64,000 nucleotides of DNA from Roseiarcus sp963737365 (GTDB lineage: Bacteria > Pseudomonadota > Alphaproteobacteria > Rhizobiales > Beijerinckiaceae): the NCBI GenBank assembly GCA_963737365.1, contig CAVTSD010000002.1, positions 103,541-167,540 on the forward strand, read 5' to 3'. A program made the position numbers and the translations under genes. Positions 1 to 8,840 of the stretch are shown here, in pieces. Below the pieces are notes generated by a model. The model was given only the letters and a program-made list of their open reading frames with translations. It did not search any database and had not been told where the DNA came from. Each line of letters starts with the position of its first letter. Position 1 is the stretch's first letter.

Positions 1-147
1 GCACTCCCGTTAAGCAGATCGCGACCCTAAATATCTTACGCTGGGCTGGGCGATGAATATCCCGATTGGCGCCCGATTTGCGGGCTTTTGCCGAGGTCGA
101 GCGTTTCGGGCTTGCCCGAGGACGTTGGCGGTCATAAAGGTCATGGC

Positions 148-744
148 ATGGATTTGAACTCTCGTCTGTTCGACCGTATCCGGGTCAAGCCGGCCGAGCG
201 TGCGCCGGAAAAGGCGCCGACCACGCCGTGTTCGTTCCCTGGCTGCTCGGCCGAAGGCGTGTTCCGCGCGCCGAAGGGCCGGGAGCGCGAAGGCGAGTAT
301 TTCAGCTTTTGCCGCGACCACGTACGGGAATACAACGCTTCTTACGACTATTTTCGCGGCATGGACGACGCTTCGATGGCGAAATTCCGTCAAGCCGACG
401 CGGTCGGCCACCGCCCAACATGGAAAATGGGCGCGCGGGCGGCGCCCGGCGCCCAACCGGTCGATGAATCCGTTTTCGCAGAGGCTCGCGCCGCGCGACG
501 ACGTGGAGCGAAGGGGAAGGCCCCCCAGACCGAGCCGCCGCCGCGGTACAACGCTCTGGCGATCAAGGCCTTGTTGACGCTTGAACTTGGCGGCGACGCG
601 ACCCCAACAAAGATCAAGGCGCGGTACAAGGAACTAGTCAAGCGCCATCATCCGGACGCGAACGGCGGTGATCGTTCGTCGGAAGAGAGATTGCGCGAGA
701 TCATCCAGGCCTACAATTTTCTGCGCGCCAATAAGCTCGTCTAA
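148..744 (+). CDS. J-domain (DnaJ-like) protein
   Basis: Protein of 198 residues. The C-terminal ~60 residues form a J domain with the HPD tripeptide (in KRHHPDANGGD), the signature that stimulates DnaK ATPase. The N-terminal half is basic and has a C-x3-C pair (CSFPGCSAEG) and a later FCRDH, which could bind a metal; this is inference. The ATG at 148 is preferred over an upstream TTG at 88 because AAAGG lies 7 bases before it and the protein then starts MDLNSRLFDRIRVKP. A J-domain gene directly upstream of cobS is a common rhizobial arrangement. It is probably a DnaK co-chaperone; its client is unknown. Confidence 0.85.
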   Translation: MDLNSRLFDRIRVKPAERAPEKAPTTPCSFPGCSAEGVFRAPKGREREGEYFSFCRDHVREYNASYDYFRGMDDASMAKFRQADAVGHRPTWKMGARAAPGAQPVDESVFAEARAARRRGAKGKAPQTEPPPRYNALAIKALLTLELGGDATPTKIKARYKELVKRHHPDANGGDRSSEERLREIIQAYNFLRANKLV

Positions 745-883
745 CTCCAGGGCAGCATTAGCGGAACGGCCCGCCATCTTGGCGGTTAGGGATGTGGCTG
801 TGAGCGCTTGCTTTTTGCGAGCGGCCGAAATTCGAGTATGAGAACGACGCTCTCTTCCACTCGCGGAAGAGTGTGGAGGACCG

Positions 884-1891
884 ATGAATTCAGTGCAAGC
901 GATGGTGGGATCCGAACTAACGCCCGGTTTGCCCGATACACGGATATCGGTGCGAAAGACTTTCGGCATCGATTCCGATATGGAGGTCGCCGCCTATTCG
1001 CGGGGCGATGACGAACACGTGCCGGATCTCGATCCGGACTATCTGTTTGACCGCGATACGACGCTCGCGATCCTCGCGGGCTTCGCTTTTAATCGCCGGG
1101 TGATGATCACCGGCTACCACGGCACGGGCAAGTCGACCCATGTCGAGCAGGTCGCCGCGCGTCTGAACTGGCCTTGCGTTCGCATCAACCTCGACAGCCA
1201 CGTATCTCGCATCGATCTCGTCGGCAAGGACGCGATCGTGCTCAAGGACGGCAAGCAGGTTACGGAATTCCGCGACGGCATGTTGCCCTGGGCGATCCAG
1301 AACAACATCGCCCTCTGCTTCGACGAATATGATGCGGGCCGACCCGATGTGATGTTCGTCATCCAGCGGGTGCTGGAGATCTCAGGCCGGCTTACTCTGC
1401 TCGACCAGCGCCGCGTCATTCGGCCGCACCCGGCGTTTCGTCTGTTCGCGACGGCGAATACAGTTGGCCTTGGAGACACGTCCGGCCTCTACCATGGCAC
1501 GCAACAGATCAATCAGGGCCAGATGGACCGCTGGTCGATCGTCGCGACCCTCAATTATCTGCCGCACGACAAGGAAGTGGATATCGTGCTCGCCAAGTCG
1601 CCCCCGCACCGAGCGCGCAAGGACGGCCGCGACACGGTCAGCAAGATGGTGCGGGTCGCCGATCTGACTCGAAACGCCTTCATCAATGGCGATCTGTCGA
1701 CGGTGATGAGCCCGCGCACCGTCATCACCTGGGCCGAGAACGCGGAGATCTTCAAGGACGTCGGATTCGCATTTCGTCTGACCTTCCTCAACAAGTGCGA
1801 TGAGCTCGAGCGGGCCTTGGTCGCCGAATTCTATCAGCGTTGTTTTGGCCAGGAACTGCCTGAGAGCGCGCTGAATATCGCTCTGAGTTGA
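884..1891 (+). CDS. cobS: Cobaltochelatase AAA+ subunit CobS
   Basis: 335 residues, the usual CobS length. CobS is the AAA+ ATPase of the aerobic CobNST complex, which inserts cobalt into hydrogenobyrinic acid a,c-diamide in cobalamin synthesis. Walker A is GYHGTGKST at residues 77-85 and Walker B is CFDE at about 145-148. Sensor and arginine-finger regions follow (ATANTVGLGD, GQMDRWS). The start is an ATG with GTGGAGGA just upstream. CobT, which normally follows CobS, is not next to it here; a DUF29 gene is. Confidence 0.95.
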   Translation: MNSVQAMVGSELTPGLPDTRISVRKTFGIDSDMEVAAYSRGDDEHVPDLDPDYLFDRDTTLAILAGFAFNRRVMITGYHGTGKSTHVEQVAARLNWPCVRINLDSHVSRIDLVGKDAIVLKDGKQVTEFRDGMLPWAIQNNIALCFDEYDAGRPDVMFVIQRVLEISGRLTLLDQRRVIRPHPAFRLFATANTVGLGDTSGLYHGTQQINQGQMDRWSIVATLNYLPHDKEVDIVLAKSPPHRARKDGRDTVSKMVRVADLTRNAFINGDLSTVMSPRTVITWAENAEIFKDVGFAFRLTFLNKCDELERALVAEFYQRCFGQELPESALNIALS

Positions 1892-1912
1892 GGTTTCTTA
1901 GGGAAGCAGGTG

Positions 1913-2389
1913 ATGGTCGAGAGCGCGGTCCGGGAACAAACGAAGCGGGCCGCCGCAAAAAAGGTCGATCTTTATTCCTGGGCGCGCCGTCAGGCTAAGC
2001 TTCTGCGCGCCGGCCGGCTCTCGGAAATCGACGCCGCGGGGATCGCGGAGGAGATCGATGATGTGGGCGAGGAGCAATATGACAAGTTGGAGAGCGCTTT
2101 CCGCGTTCTCATGCTCCATTTGCTCAAATGGGATCACCAGCCCGCCATGCGAAGCCGCTCGTGGACCCTGAGCATCCGGGAGCAACGACGACGCGCCGAG
2201 CGGCAGCTGCGAAAAAATCCGGGACTAAAATCCCAGATCGACGAGGCGCTGGAGGGCGCCTATGAAGACGCGCGGCTAGAAGCAGCAAACGAGACGGGCT
2301 TGCCTTTAAGTCTCTTTCCTGTGCGGCGTCCTTTCGAGCACGCCGAGATTATGCAGCGTTCGATCGTCTGGCCCGGCGACGAGGACTGA
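1913..2389 (+). CDS. DUF29 family protein
   Basis: 158 residues matching the DUF29 pattern: an N-terminal DLYSWARRQAKLLRAGR segment, then IDAAGIAEEIDDVGEEQ, then a helical region with MLHLLKWDHQP and WTLSIREQR. DUF29 proteins are small helical proteins of unknown function, common in cyanobacteria and alphaproteobacteria and often found in accessory DNA. The ATG at 1913 directly follows an in-frame GTG at 1910; the ATG has the better spacing to the upstream GGGAAG. It lies 21 bases after cobS and may share its transcript. I assign no function. Confidence 0.85.
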   Translation: MVESAVREQTKRAAAKKVDLYSWARRQAKLLRAGRLSEIDAAGIAEEIDDVGEEQYDKLESAFRVLMLHLLKWDHQPAMRSRSWTLSIREQRRRAERQLRKNPGLKSQIDEALEGAYEDARLEAANETGLPLSLFPVRRPFEHAEIMQRSIVWPGDED

Positions 2390-2432
2390 GCATCGATATC
2401 GCCGGCTGAGCCTTGACCCTGGGCGACTACCG

Positions 2433-2996
2433 ATGAGCGATTTGTTGTCCCCGACGAAGCCAATCCGCATCCTCGCCATCTCCGGAAGCCTGCGCCGCGC
2501 GTCAACCAACACGGCGACCGTAGAAGCGCTGGCGCGGCTCGCGCCTGCGGGCGTCAAAGTGCTCGTCTATGGCGATCTCGCGCAGCTGCCGCCGTTCAAT
2601 CCCGACAATGACATTGAGGACAAGCCCAAGCCCGAGCCGGTGGCGACGCTTCGCGCGCTCATCGAGGCCAGCGATGCGCTCGTCATCGCGGCGCCGGAAT
2701 ACGCCCATGGGGTTCCGGGCGCGTTGAAGAATGCGCTCGACTGGCTGGTCGCGAGCGAGACCTTCGCAGGCAAGCCCACCGCGCTCGTCAACACGGCGCC
2801 CCGCGCGTTTCACGCGCAGGCGTCCCTGCGCGAGATCCTGTCCACGATGGCCGCCCGCCTCATCCCTGAAGCGTTCGTCTCGATCTCGCTGACAGGAAAG
2901 GCGATAACCGCAGAGGAAATTCTGGCCGATACCATCTGTGCGCGCCGACTTTCGGAATCGCTCGAGGCGCTCCTCGCCGCGACGAGATCCGGTTAA
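2433..2996 (+). CDS. NADPH-dependent FMN reductase family protein
   Basis: 187 residues with a flavodoxin-like fold. The N-terminus ILAISGSLRRASTNTA is the FMN phosphate-binding loop of the FMN_red family (ChrR/azoreductase-like), and APEYAHGVPGALKNALDWL is the family's second conserved block. Such enzymes reduce FMN, quinones, chromate or azo dyes with NAD(P)H in the cytoplasm; the physiological substrate cannot be read from sequence. The next gene, an SDR, begins 38 bases downstream with its own strong Shine-Dalgarno site, so co-transcription is plausible. Confidence 0.88.
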   Translation: MSDLLSPTKPIRILAISGSLRRASTNTATVEALARLAPAGVKVLVYGDLAQLPPFNPDNDIEDKPKPEPVATLRALIEASDALVIAAPEYAHGVPGALKNALDWLVASETFAGKPTALVNTAPRAFHAQASLREILSTMAARLIPEAFVSISLTGKAITAEEILADTICARRLSESLEALLAATRSG

Positions 2997-3034
2997 GGCG
3001 CGCGCAACGATATTAACCCGAAATGGAGGCTGAC

Positions 3035-3877
3035 ATGGGCGCGTTGGACGGCAAGATCGCAATCGTGACCGGGGGCACGAGCGGCATCGGCGAGGGGATA
3101 GCCAAGGCCTTTGTCTCGGAGGGCGCCAAGGTGGTGATCGTCGGGCGCCGCGAGGAGGAAGGCCGCGCGCTCGAGAAGCGGCTCGGCGTTCGCTTTGTCC
3201 GCGCGGATGTGGCGAACGAGGCCGACGTCAAGGCGATGGTCGATCAAACGCTCGAATGGTTCGGCCGGCTCGACTGCCTCGTCAACAACGCCGGAATTCC
3301 CTCGCCGATGATCAGCATCACAGAGACCGACGCAGCGACCATCGATCAGGTCCTTGCGGTCAACGTTCGTGGCGTGATCTTAGGCGCCAAGCACGCCGCG
3401 CTTGCCATGCTCAAGACGGGCTCCGGCAGCATCATCAATATCGGCAGCGTCGCGGGGCATCGCGGCGGCCTCTCGGCCCATGTCTATTCAGCCTCGAAAG
3501 GGGCAGTCAGCGCTTTCAGCCGCTCCGCTGCGGCGGAGCTGGGGGAAAAAGGCATCCGCGTCAACACCCTCTCGCCCGGAGCGATCGTCACTGGCATCTT
3601 CGGCAAAAACGCCGGACTTGAGGGCTCCAAGGCCGACCAGGTCGCGGGCGTCGTCAAAGAAATCTTTGCAACGATCCAGCCGATCCCACGCGCCGGCCTA
3701 CCGGACGATATCGCGCAGGCAGCGGTTTTTCTTGCGAGCGACGCTTCCGGATTCGTCAACGGGCAGGACCTCGTCATCGACGGCGGTCAGACCGCGGTCA
3801 CGCGGGGATGGTCGTCCTCGGTGGCGGGGCGGGCGGAAGTGAGCAAGCGCATCAAGGCTGCGGCCGCGGCGCTTTAG
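3035..3877 (+). CDS. SDR family oxidoreductase
   Basis: 280-residue classical short-chain dehydrogenase/reductase: NAD(P)-binding TGGTSGIGEG near the N-terminus, NNAG, the catalytic serine in IGSVAG and the YSASK active-site motif. The start is the ATG at 3035, because the sequence 3025-3029 (GGAGG) is an ideal ribosome-binding site 5 bases before it; an upstream ATG at 3023 would overlap that site. A C-terminal tail of about 35 residues beyond the usual fold is Arg/Lys/Ala rich. The substrate is unknown. Confidence 0.9.
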   Translation: MGALDGKIAIVTGGTSGIGEGIAKAFVSEGAKVVIVGRREEEGRALEKRLGVRFVRADVANEADVKAMVDQTLEWFGRLDCLVNNAGIPSPMISITETDAATIDQVLAVNVRGVILGAKHAALAMLKTGSGSIINIGSVAGHRGGLSAHVYSASKGAVSAFSRSAAAELGEKGIRVNTLSPGAIVTGIFGKNAGLEGSKADQVAGVVKEIFATIQPIPRAGLPDDIAQAAVFLASDASGFVNGQDLVIDGGQTAVTRGWSSSVAGRAEVSKRIKAAAAAL

Positions 3878-3951
3878 GCCGCCGGCCGACGCCGACTGGA
3901 GACGCCCTTCCGCCATTGCGCCTTGCTGCTCTATGCGTCAAATGAGGCGCC

Positions 3952-5517
3952 ATGAGCCATGACTTCGTCCTCATCGTCGACTTCGGCTCGCAGGTGACGC
4001 AACTGATCGCGCGGCGTGTGCGCGAGGCGGGTGTCTATTGCGAAATCCACCCGTTCTCGAAGGCGGGCGAGGCGTTTGCGCGGCTCAAGCCCAAGGCGGT
4101 CATCTTGTCCGGCGGCCCGGCGTCAGTTCCCGAACCAGGGAGCCCGCGCGCGCCGACTGAGATTTTCGAGAGCGGCGTTCCCGTTCTCGCCATCTGCTAC
4201 GGTCAGCAGACCCTGTGCGTGCAGCTCGGCGGCAAGGTCGAGAGCGGACATGCGGCGGAATTCGGCCGCGCGGACGTCGAAATCCTTGAGGCTTGCGCCT
4301 TGTTCGATGGCGTCTGGCGAACGGGCGGTCGGTATCCGGTGTGGATGAGCCATGGCGATCGCGTGACCCGCCTGCCGGAGGGCTTCCGGGTCTATGCGGT
4401 GTCGGAGAACGCGCCCTACGCGGTCGCCGGTGACGAAGCGCGCCGCTACTACACGACCATGTTCCACCCCGAGGTGGTCCACACGCCCGACGGCGCCAAG
4501 CTCCTCGCCAATTTCCTCTTCAAGGTCGCCGGCCTCAAAGGCGACTGGACGATGGCCGCCTTCCGCGACGAGGAGATCGCCCGCATTCGCGCGCAGGTCG
4601 GCAAGTCGCGCGTCATCTGCGGCTTGTCTGGTGGCGTCGACTCGGCGGTCGCGGCGGTGCTGATCCATGAGGCGATCGGCGACCAGCTCGTCTGCGTGTT
4701 CGTCGATCACGGACTCATGCGGCAGGGTGAAGCCGACGAGGTGGTCGGTCTGTTTCGCGGCCATTTCAACATTCCGCTCGTTCACGTCGACGCGGCCGAA
4801 GAATTCATCGAGGCGCTCGCGGGCGTCGACGACCCTGAAGGCAAGCGAAAAACGATCGGCAAGCTGTTCATTGACACGTTCGAAGCCGAGGCGCGCCGCA
4901 TCGCGAGCGACGGGCAAGGATCGGTCGATTTTCTCGCTCAAGGCACGCTCTATCCCGACGTGATCGAGAGCGTGTCCTTCTCCGGCGGACCATCGGTCAC
5001 CATCAAGAGCCATCACAATGTCGGCGGCTTGCCTGAGCGCATGCGCATGAAGCTCGTCGAACCCTTGCGCGAATTGTTCAAGGACGAGGTGCGCGTTCTC
5101 GGCCGTGAGCTTGGGCTGCCGGAGACGTTCGTTGGCCGTCATCCGTTTCCTGGCCCCGGTCTCGCCGTCCGCTGCCCTGGGACCATCACCCGCGAGAAGC
5201 TCGACATTCTCCGCAAGGCCGACGCGATCTTTCTCGACGAGATCCGGAAAGCCGGTCTCTACAACAAGATCTGGCAGGCGTTCGCCGTGCTGCTGCCCGT
5301 GAAGACCGTCGGCGTGATGGGCGACGGGCGCACTTACAATTCCGTCTGCGCTTTGCGCGCGGTGAACTCGGTCGATGGCATGACCGCCGACTTCTATCCC
5401 TTCGACATGACCCTCCTCGGCCGCGCCGCGACGCGCATCATCAACGAGGTCAAGGGCGTCAATCGCGTCGTCTACGACGTGACAAGCAAGCCGCCGGGCA
5501 CGATTGAGTGGGAGTGA
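3952..5517 (+). CDS. guaA: GMP synthase (glutamine-hydrolysing)
   Basis: 521 residues, full length. The enzyme converts XMP, glutamine and ATP to GMP, the last step of guanine nucleotide synthesis. The N-terminal class I glutamine amidotransferase has the nucleophile Cys82 (AICYGQQ) and the His172/Glu174 pair (MFHPEVV). The ATP-pyrophosphatase P-loop is SGGVDS at 226-231. The C-terminal dimerisation domain ends KPPGTIEWE, as in known GuaA. It converges with the alcohol dehydrogenase gene, with only 49 bases between them. Confidence 0.98.
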   Translation: MSHDFVLIVDFGSQVTQLIARRVREAGVYCEIHPFSKAGEAFARLKPKAVILSGGPASVPEPGSPRAPTEIFESGVPVLAICYGQQTLCVQLGGKVESGHAAEFGRADVEILEACALFDGVWRTGGRYPVWMSHGDRVTRLPEGFRVYAVSENAPYAVAGDEARRYYTTMFHPEVVHTPDGAKLLANFLFKVAGLKGDWTMAAFRDEEIARIRAQVGKSRVICGLSGGVDSAVAAVLIHEAIGDQLVCVFVDHGLMRQGEADEVVGLFRGHFNIPLVHVDAAEEFIEALAGVDDPEGKRKTIGKLFIDTFEAEARRIASDGQGSVDFLAQGTLYPDVIESVSFSGGPSVTIKSHHNVGGLPERMRMKLVEPLRELFKDEVRVLGRELGLPETFVGRHPFPGPGLAVRCPGTITREKLDILRKADAIFLDEIRKAGLYNKIWQAFAVLLPVKTVGVMGDGRTYNSVCALRAVNSVDGMTADFYPFDMTLLGRAATRIINEVKGVNRVVYDVTSKPPGTIEWE

Positions 5518-5566
5518 GGCGCAGCGCAAAAGTCTTGTCGTATTCATCTCGACGGGCGATGAGCAA

Positions 5567-6547
5567 TTATAGCAGCACGACAACCTTCCCGTTGGCTTTG
5601 TTTTCTTCCATGCAGCGGTGGGCTTCGGCAATTTGGTGGAGGCGAAAGGTTTTTCCGACTTGGATGTGCAGCTTGCCGGCGGCGATCTCGGGCAGAAGCT
5701 CTTGTAGCGGCGTGCGGACGAAATCATCGGAGTCGCCAGCGTAAGTCGTCAGGCAGACCGCTGTGGGGATTGCCCCCATCGGGCTGAAGTTGTCGATCGA
5801 CCACTTATTGCCGACCATGCCCGTCATGCAGACGATCCCTCCAGGCTTGGCGCACTGAAGCGAGTCTTCGAGTGTCGTCGTCCCGATGAGCTCAAGCACC
5901 TTGTCGAATCCGCCGTCGCACGCTTCCCTCGCCTGCGCGGCGATCATGCCGGTGTCGATGAACACCTGGTCGGCGCCGCTGGCCCGCATGAGCTCCCCCC
6001 GGCCGGGATCGCGCGTGGTCGAGGCGACGTGAGCGCCGGCGCGCTTGGCGATGGCCGCTGCGGCCAGGCCGATCGAAGTGGTGCCGCCGCGAACAAGCAG
6101 GCGCTCGCTGGCGCTCAGCTTGAGCGACTTGAACAGCGATCCCCAGGCGGTCTGAAGCATTTCCGGGACCGCGCCGAGGACGTCCCAAGCCAAGGTGGTC
6201 GTCAGCTTTTGGACCTGGCCCGCCGGCACGCAGGTGAATTCAGCATAGCTGCCGTCGAACGTCCGCCCCATCCCGCCCATCGCCGTCGCGACGATGTCTC
6301 CGTGATCGAACTCACCGCCGGGAGCGTCCTCCACCACTCCCACTGCTTCAATCCCAAGGATCCGGGGAAACGGCACATTGGGGGAGTGGCCCTGGCGCGT
6401 GAACAGCTCCGAGCGGTTCAGGCCGAAAGCCTTGACCTTGATCAGGACTTGACCCTTTGCAGGTTTGGGCACGGGCCAGGTCTCAATGCGCAGGACCTCG
6501 GGGCCGCCCGGCTCGCGGATCACGACCGCCCTCATCCTATCGTCCAT
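5567..6547 (-). CDS. Alcohol dehydrogenase/quinone oxidoreductase (MDR family)
   Basis: 326-residue medium-chain dehydrogenase/reductase of the zinc-free quinone-oxidoreductase type. It has an N-terminal GroES-like domain (MRAVVIREPGGPEVL) and a Rossmann domain near residue 150 (LLVRGGTTSIGLAAAAIAK). The zinc-ligand cysteines of true alcohol dehydrogenases are absent. The ATG at 6547 has GAGGTG upstream; an internal ATG at 6535 is an alternative. It lies downstream of the SnoaL-like gene on the same strand and both diverge from a LysR regulator, which is the likely controller. The substrate is unknown. Confidence 0.88.
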   Translation of the reverse strand: MDDRMRAVVIREPGGPEVLRIETWPVPKPAKGQVLIKVKAFGLNRSELFTRQGHSPNVPFPRILGIEAVGVVEDAPGGEFDHGDIVATAMGGMGRTFDGSYAEFTCVPAGQVQKLTTTLAWDVLGAVPEMLQTAWGSLFKSLKLSASERLLVRGGTTSIGLAAAAIAKRAGAHVASTTRDPGRGELMRASGADQVFIDTGMIAAQAREACDGGFDKVLELIGTTTLEDSLQCAKPGGIVCMTGMVGNKWSIDNFSPMGAIPTAVCLTTYAGDSDDFVRTPLQELLPEIAAGKLHIQVGKTFRLHQIAEAHRCMEENKANGKVVVLL

Positions 6548-6691
6548 GACACACCTCGTGTTTCGTGGGGGAAGGAGAAGCGGCCGCGCGCCATCAGCCG
6601 ACCCCTCGCATTAGGACCCTATGTCAAGGGCTTCGCGCTCAGGCGCTTACTTCGCCCAGAGCGGCGCGGCAGTCAGATTTGGCCGCTCGAC

Positions 6692-7090
6692 TTAGACGCG
6701 CGGCGGGTTGGTGGTGGAGAAGCCGTAGCGGGCGATCTTCCATTGATTGGCGCTACGCTGGAAAATGAACAGCTCCTGGTTGGCCTCCGGCCCACTCTCG
6801 CCAGTGGCGTTGACCGTCGCCATTCCCTCGGAGTTGGTTCTTGCGAACGCCCAGTCCGGAGCAATCTGACGGATTTCGGCAATGTTGAACGTGACGCTTA
6901 GCCGAATGGCTTCGAAAACAGCGACATAGGCGCGACGAACCGCTTCGGCGCCGACGCTAGACGGGCTGTGCTGAGGCATGAACACGCCGTCGCCGGCGTA
7001 CAAACTCATCACGGCCTCGGTATCGGCCGTGTTCAGCGCATTCTCGTAAGCCTTCAGGACCCTCGCTACGGCTTCTTCGTCCGGAGTCAT
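6692..7090 (-). CDS. SnoaL/NTF2-like (DUF4440-type) protein
   Basis: 132 residues with the cone-shaped NTF2-like pattern: EEAVARVLKAYENALNTADT, then VMSLYAGDGVFMPQ, and a C-terminal FIFQR...WKIARYGFSTT. This matches the SgcJ/EcaC group of small NTF2-like proteins. They act as ketosteroid-isomerase-like enzymes or ligand-binding proteins, and no catalytic assignment is possible. The upstream sequence has AGGTAATAGG before the ATG. The divergent LysR gene starts 153 bases away, so this gene and the dehydrogenase beyond it probably form its target operon. Confidence 0.82.
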   Translation of the reverse strand: MTPDEEAVARVLKAYENALNTADTEAVMSLYAGDGVFMPQHSPSSVGAEAVRRAYVAVFEAIRLSVTFNIAEIRQIAPDWAFARTNSEGMATVNATGESGPEANQELFIFQRSANQWKIARYGFSTTNPPRV

Positions 7091-7243
7091 CCTATTACCT
7101 CGATCTGTCGCGGCGCCGGGCCGCTGGCACCATGGATCTACGAAGTTGCAGGTTCGGCGACTAGCGAGCCGACGCGCAAACCAAGTTCCCAGTTTTGGGA
7201 AGCTCGCGAGCGTGTGATAGTGGCCGGCGGGGGGCGAAACGCC
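7091..7243. promoter_or_regulatory. Divergent promoter region of LysR regulator and its likely target operon
   Basis: This 153-base gap separates the divergently transcribed LysR gene and the SnoaL-like/dehydrogenase genes. Such an arrangement usually contains a T-N11-A LysR operator. I did not find one unambiguous dyad, so only the region is annotated. Confidence 0.4.
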
Positions 7244-8152
7244 ATGGCCGATCTAGACGCGCTGGTGATCTTCGCAAAGGTCGCAGAGGCGAAGAGCTTC
7301 TCGGAGGCAGCCCGCGGGCTTAAGATGCCGGTCTCCACGGTCAGTCGCAGAGTTGCGGATCTTGAGGGCCAGCTAGGGGTGCGCCTCCTTGAACGCTCGT
7401 CCCGCAGCCTTCGCTTGACGGACATCGGCGTGGAGTTCCTGGATCACGCGCGACGCACCGCCGAGATCAGTCAGGCCGTGGAGGCTTTGGCGTCGAACAA
7501 GCTCTCGACTGTGTCGGGTCAGCTCAACCTTTCAGCGCCCCCCAGCATCGCGGAGACCCTCCTGGTTCCGCTGATCACAGCCTTCCAGGCCGCCTACCCC
7601 GAGGTCTACGTCCATGTGTTCGTGACTGACCGCTACGTGGATCACGTTTCGGAAGGCATCGACCTCGTGTTCCGGCGCGGCGACCTGAAGGATTCCTCAC
7701 TCGTCGCGCGTAAACTCCTGACCTATCGCCACCAACTCGTCGCCAGCCCGGCCTATCTCAGTAGCCGCGACATGCCGAGGATTCCTCAAGACCTGTTGAA
7801 GCACCGGTTGCTGGGCTTCTCGGATCGACGGCCTCACAGCGCCTGGACGCTACGCAGTCGCGCTGGCGAGGTGGAGACGGTGTCATTCTCGCCTTACATG
7901 TCCATGAACGACTATGCGGGATTGGCGGCGGCGCTCCTGGCTGGAAAGGGGATCGGAGATCTGCCGCCGCTGGTTCGTCCTGACCTCATGCTGAATGGTG
8001 CGTTGGTGGAGGTCATGCCCGACTGGCGTTTTCGAGCTTCCGATCTTTCGCTCGTTCACCTCGGCAATCGCCATTTGTCCCGACCGGTTCGAGTGTTCAA
8101 GGAATTTGCCGCCGATATGGCGCCAAGAGTCCTTGGGTCGCTGCCGTCCTAG
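7244..8152 (+). CDS. LysR-family transcriptional regulator
   Basis: 302 residues. The N-terminal winged helix-turn-helix (DALVIFAKVAEAKSFSEAARGLKMPVSTVSRRVADLEGQLG) is typical of LysR proteins, followed by the effector domain (LNLSAPPSIAETLLVPLITAFQAAYPEV). The reading frame is open well upstream, but the ATG at 7244 gives the canonical LysR start MADLDALVIFAKV and follows a G-rich stretch that could bind ribosomes. It diverges from the SnoaL-like and dehydrogenase genes. The effector is unknown. Confidence 0.92.
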   Translation: MADLDALVIFAKVAEAKSFSEAARGLKMPVSTVSRRVADLEGQLGVRLLERSSRSLRLTDIGVEFLDHARRTAEISQAVEALASNKLSTVSGQLNLSAPPSIAETLLVPLITAFQAAYPEVYVHVFVTDRYVDHVSEGIDLVFRRGDLKDSSLVARKLLTYRHQLVASPAYLSSRDMPRIPQDLLKHRLLGFSDRRPHSAWTLRSRAGEVETVSFSPYMSMNDYAGLAAALLAGKGIGDLPPLVRPDLMLNGALVEVMPDWRFRASDLSLVHLGNRHLSRPVRVFKEFAADMAPRVLGSLPS

Positions 8153-8302
8153 CGCCGCGGCGACGAGCTTTGACCCTGCGCGTCGTCCGCGCCGGTATTC
8201 TTGTCGCGGCGAGTGGGTGTGAGGCGAAACTAAAATTTCGGCTTATGCTGCGGTCGCGCGCCAGTCATCGCGCACGCAGTCGCAGCAACCCAAGAGCCCG
8301 AC

Positions 8303-8764
8303 ATGCCCATGACGCCCCCTCCGAAACCTCAAGACTACATAGTCGTCGATGGCTCGGATGGGCCGCGCCGCGATTTTCGCATCAGCGTGGGGTTACGCGA
8401 GGGCTGGGACGCGGAGGGTCGGGTGTTTGACGTCTCCGAGGCGGTGCGCACCGCGCGAGCCTGGATGAGGCGTCGGGTCGAAGCGGGCGAGCCGGCGCTT
8501 TCGGGCATGTTCACGCGCGCGGAGGTGACCTACGCCTGGCCGCGGGAGGACGGCACCGTCGGGTCGGACCGTGAACCTGTCGCTCTCTTCACCGGCGAGG
8601 CGGTTCATGCCTATCTCGGCCATCTGCCAGACGCCGCAATCGAGGCGATGCTCAACGAATTGGCCGCCGAACTCGGCGCGGCGCTGGGCCAGGAGCGCAT
8701 CTATGTCGCCTTCGCCGAGCGGACCTGGATCCTGGACGCCGGCGAGCACGCCCGCGGCGCGTGA
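8303..8764 (+). CDS. Hypothetical protein
   Basis: 153 residues that I do not recognise. It is acidic, with no signal peptide or membrane segment. Features are a predicted strand-rich N-terminal part (DYIVVDGSDGPRRDFRISVGL), a helix with VSEAVRTARAWMRRRV, and a helical C-terminus around AIEAMLNELAAELGAALGQERIYVAF. Either ATG (8303 or 8309) could start it. It converges with the exported VOC protein. The codon choice looks like that of its neighbours, so it is probably a real gene. Confidence 0.65.
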   Translation: MPMTPPPKPQDYIVVDGSDGPRRDFRISVGLREGWDAEGRVFDVSEAVRTARAWMRRRVEAGEPALSGMFTRAEVTYAWPREDGTVGSDREPVALFTGEAVHAYLGHLPDAAIEAMLNELAAELGAALGQERIYVAFAERTWILDAGEHARGA

Positions 8765-8840
8765 GACGGGCGGCTCCGCAACGCTGTCGCCGGAGTTTGC
8801 CGAGCGCTTACTGCCCGGGCCCGCCCTCGGCGCAGCCGGC

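Noticed and set aside
4123..5727. 534-residue open frame on the minus strand
   Set aside because: It lies opposite guaA, has Arg/Asp/His-rich composition typical of an antisense shadow in GC-rich DNA, and shows no domain.
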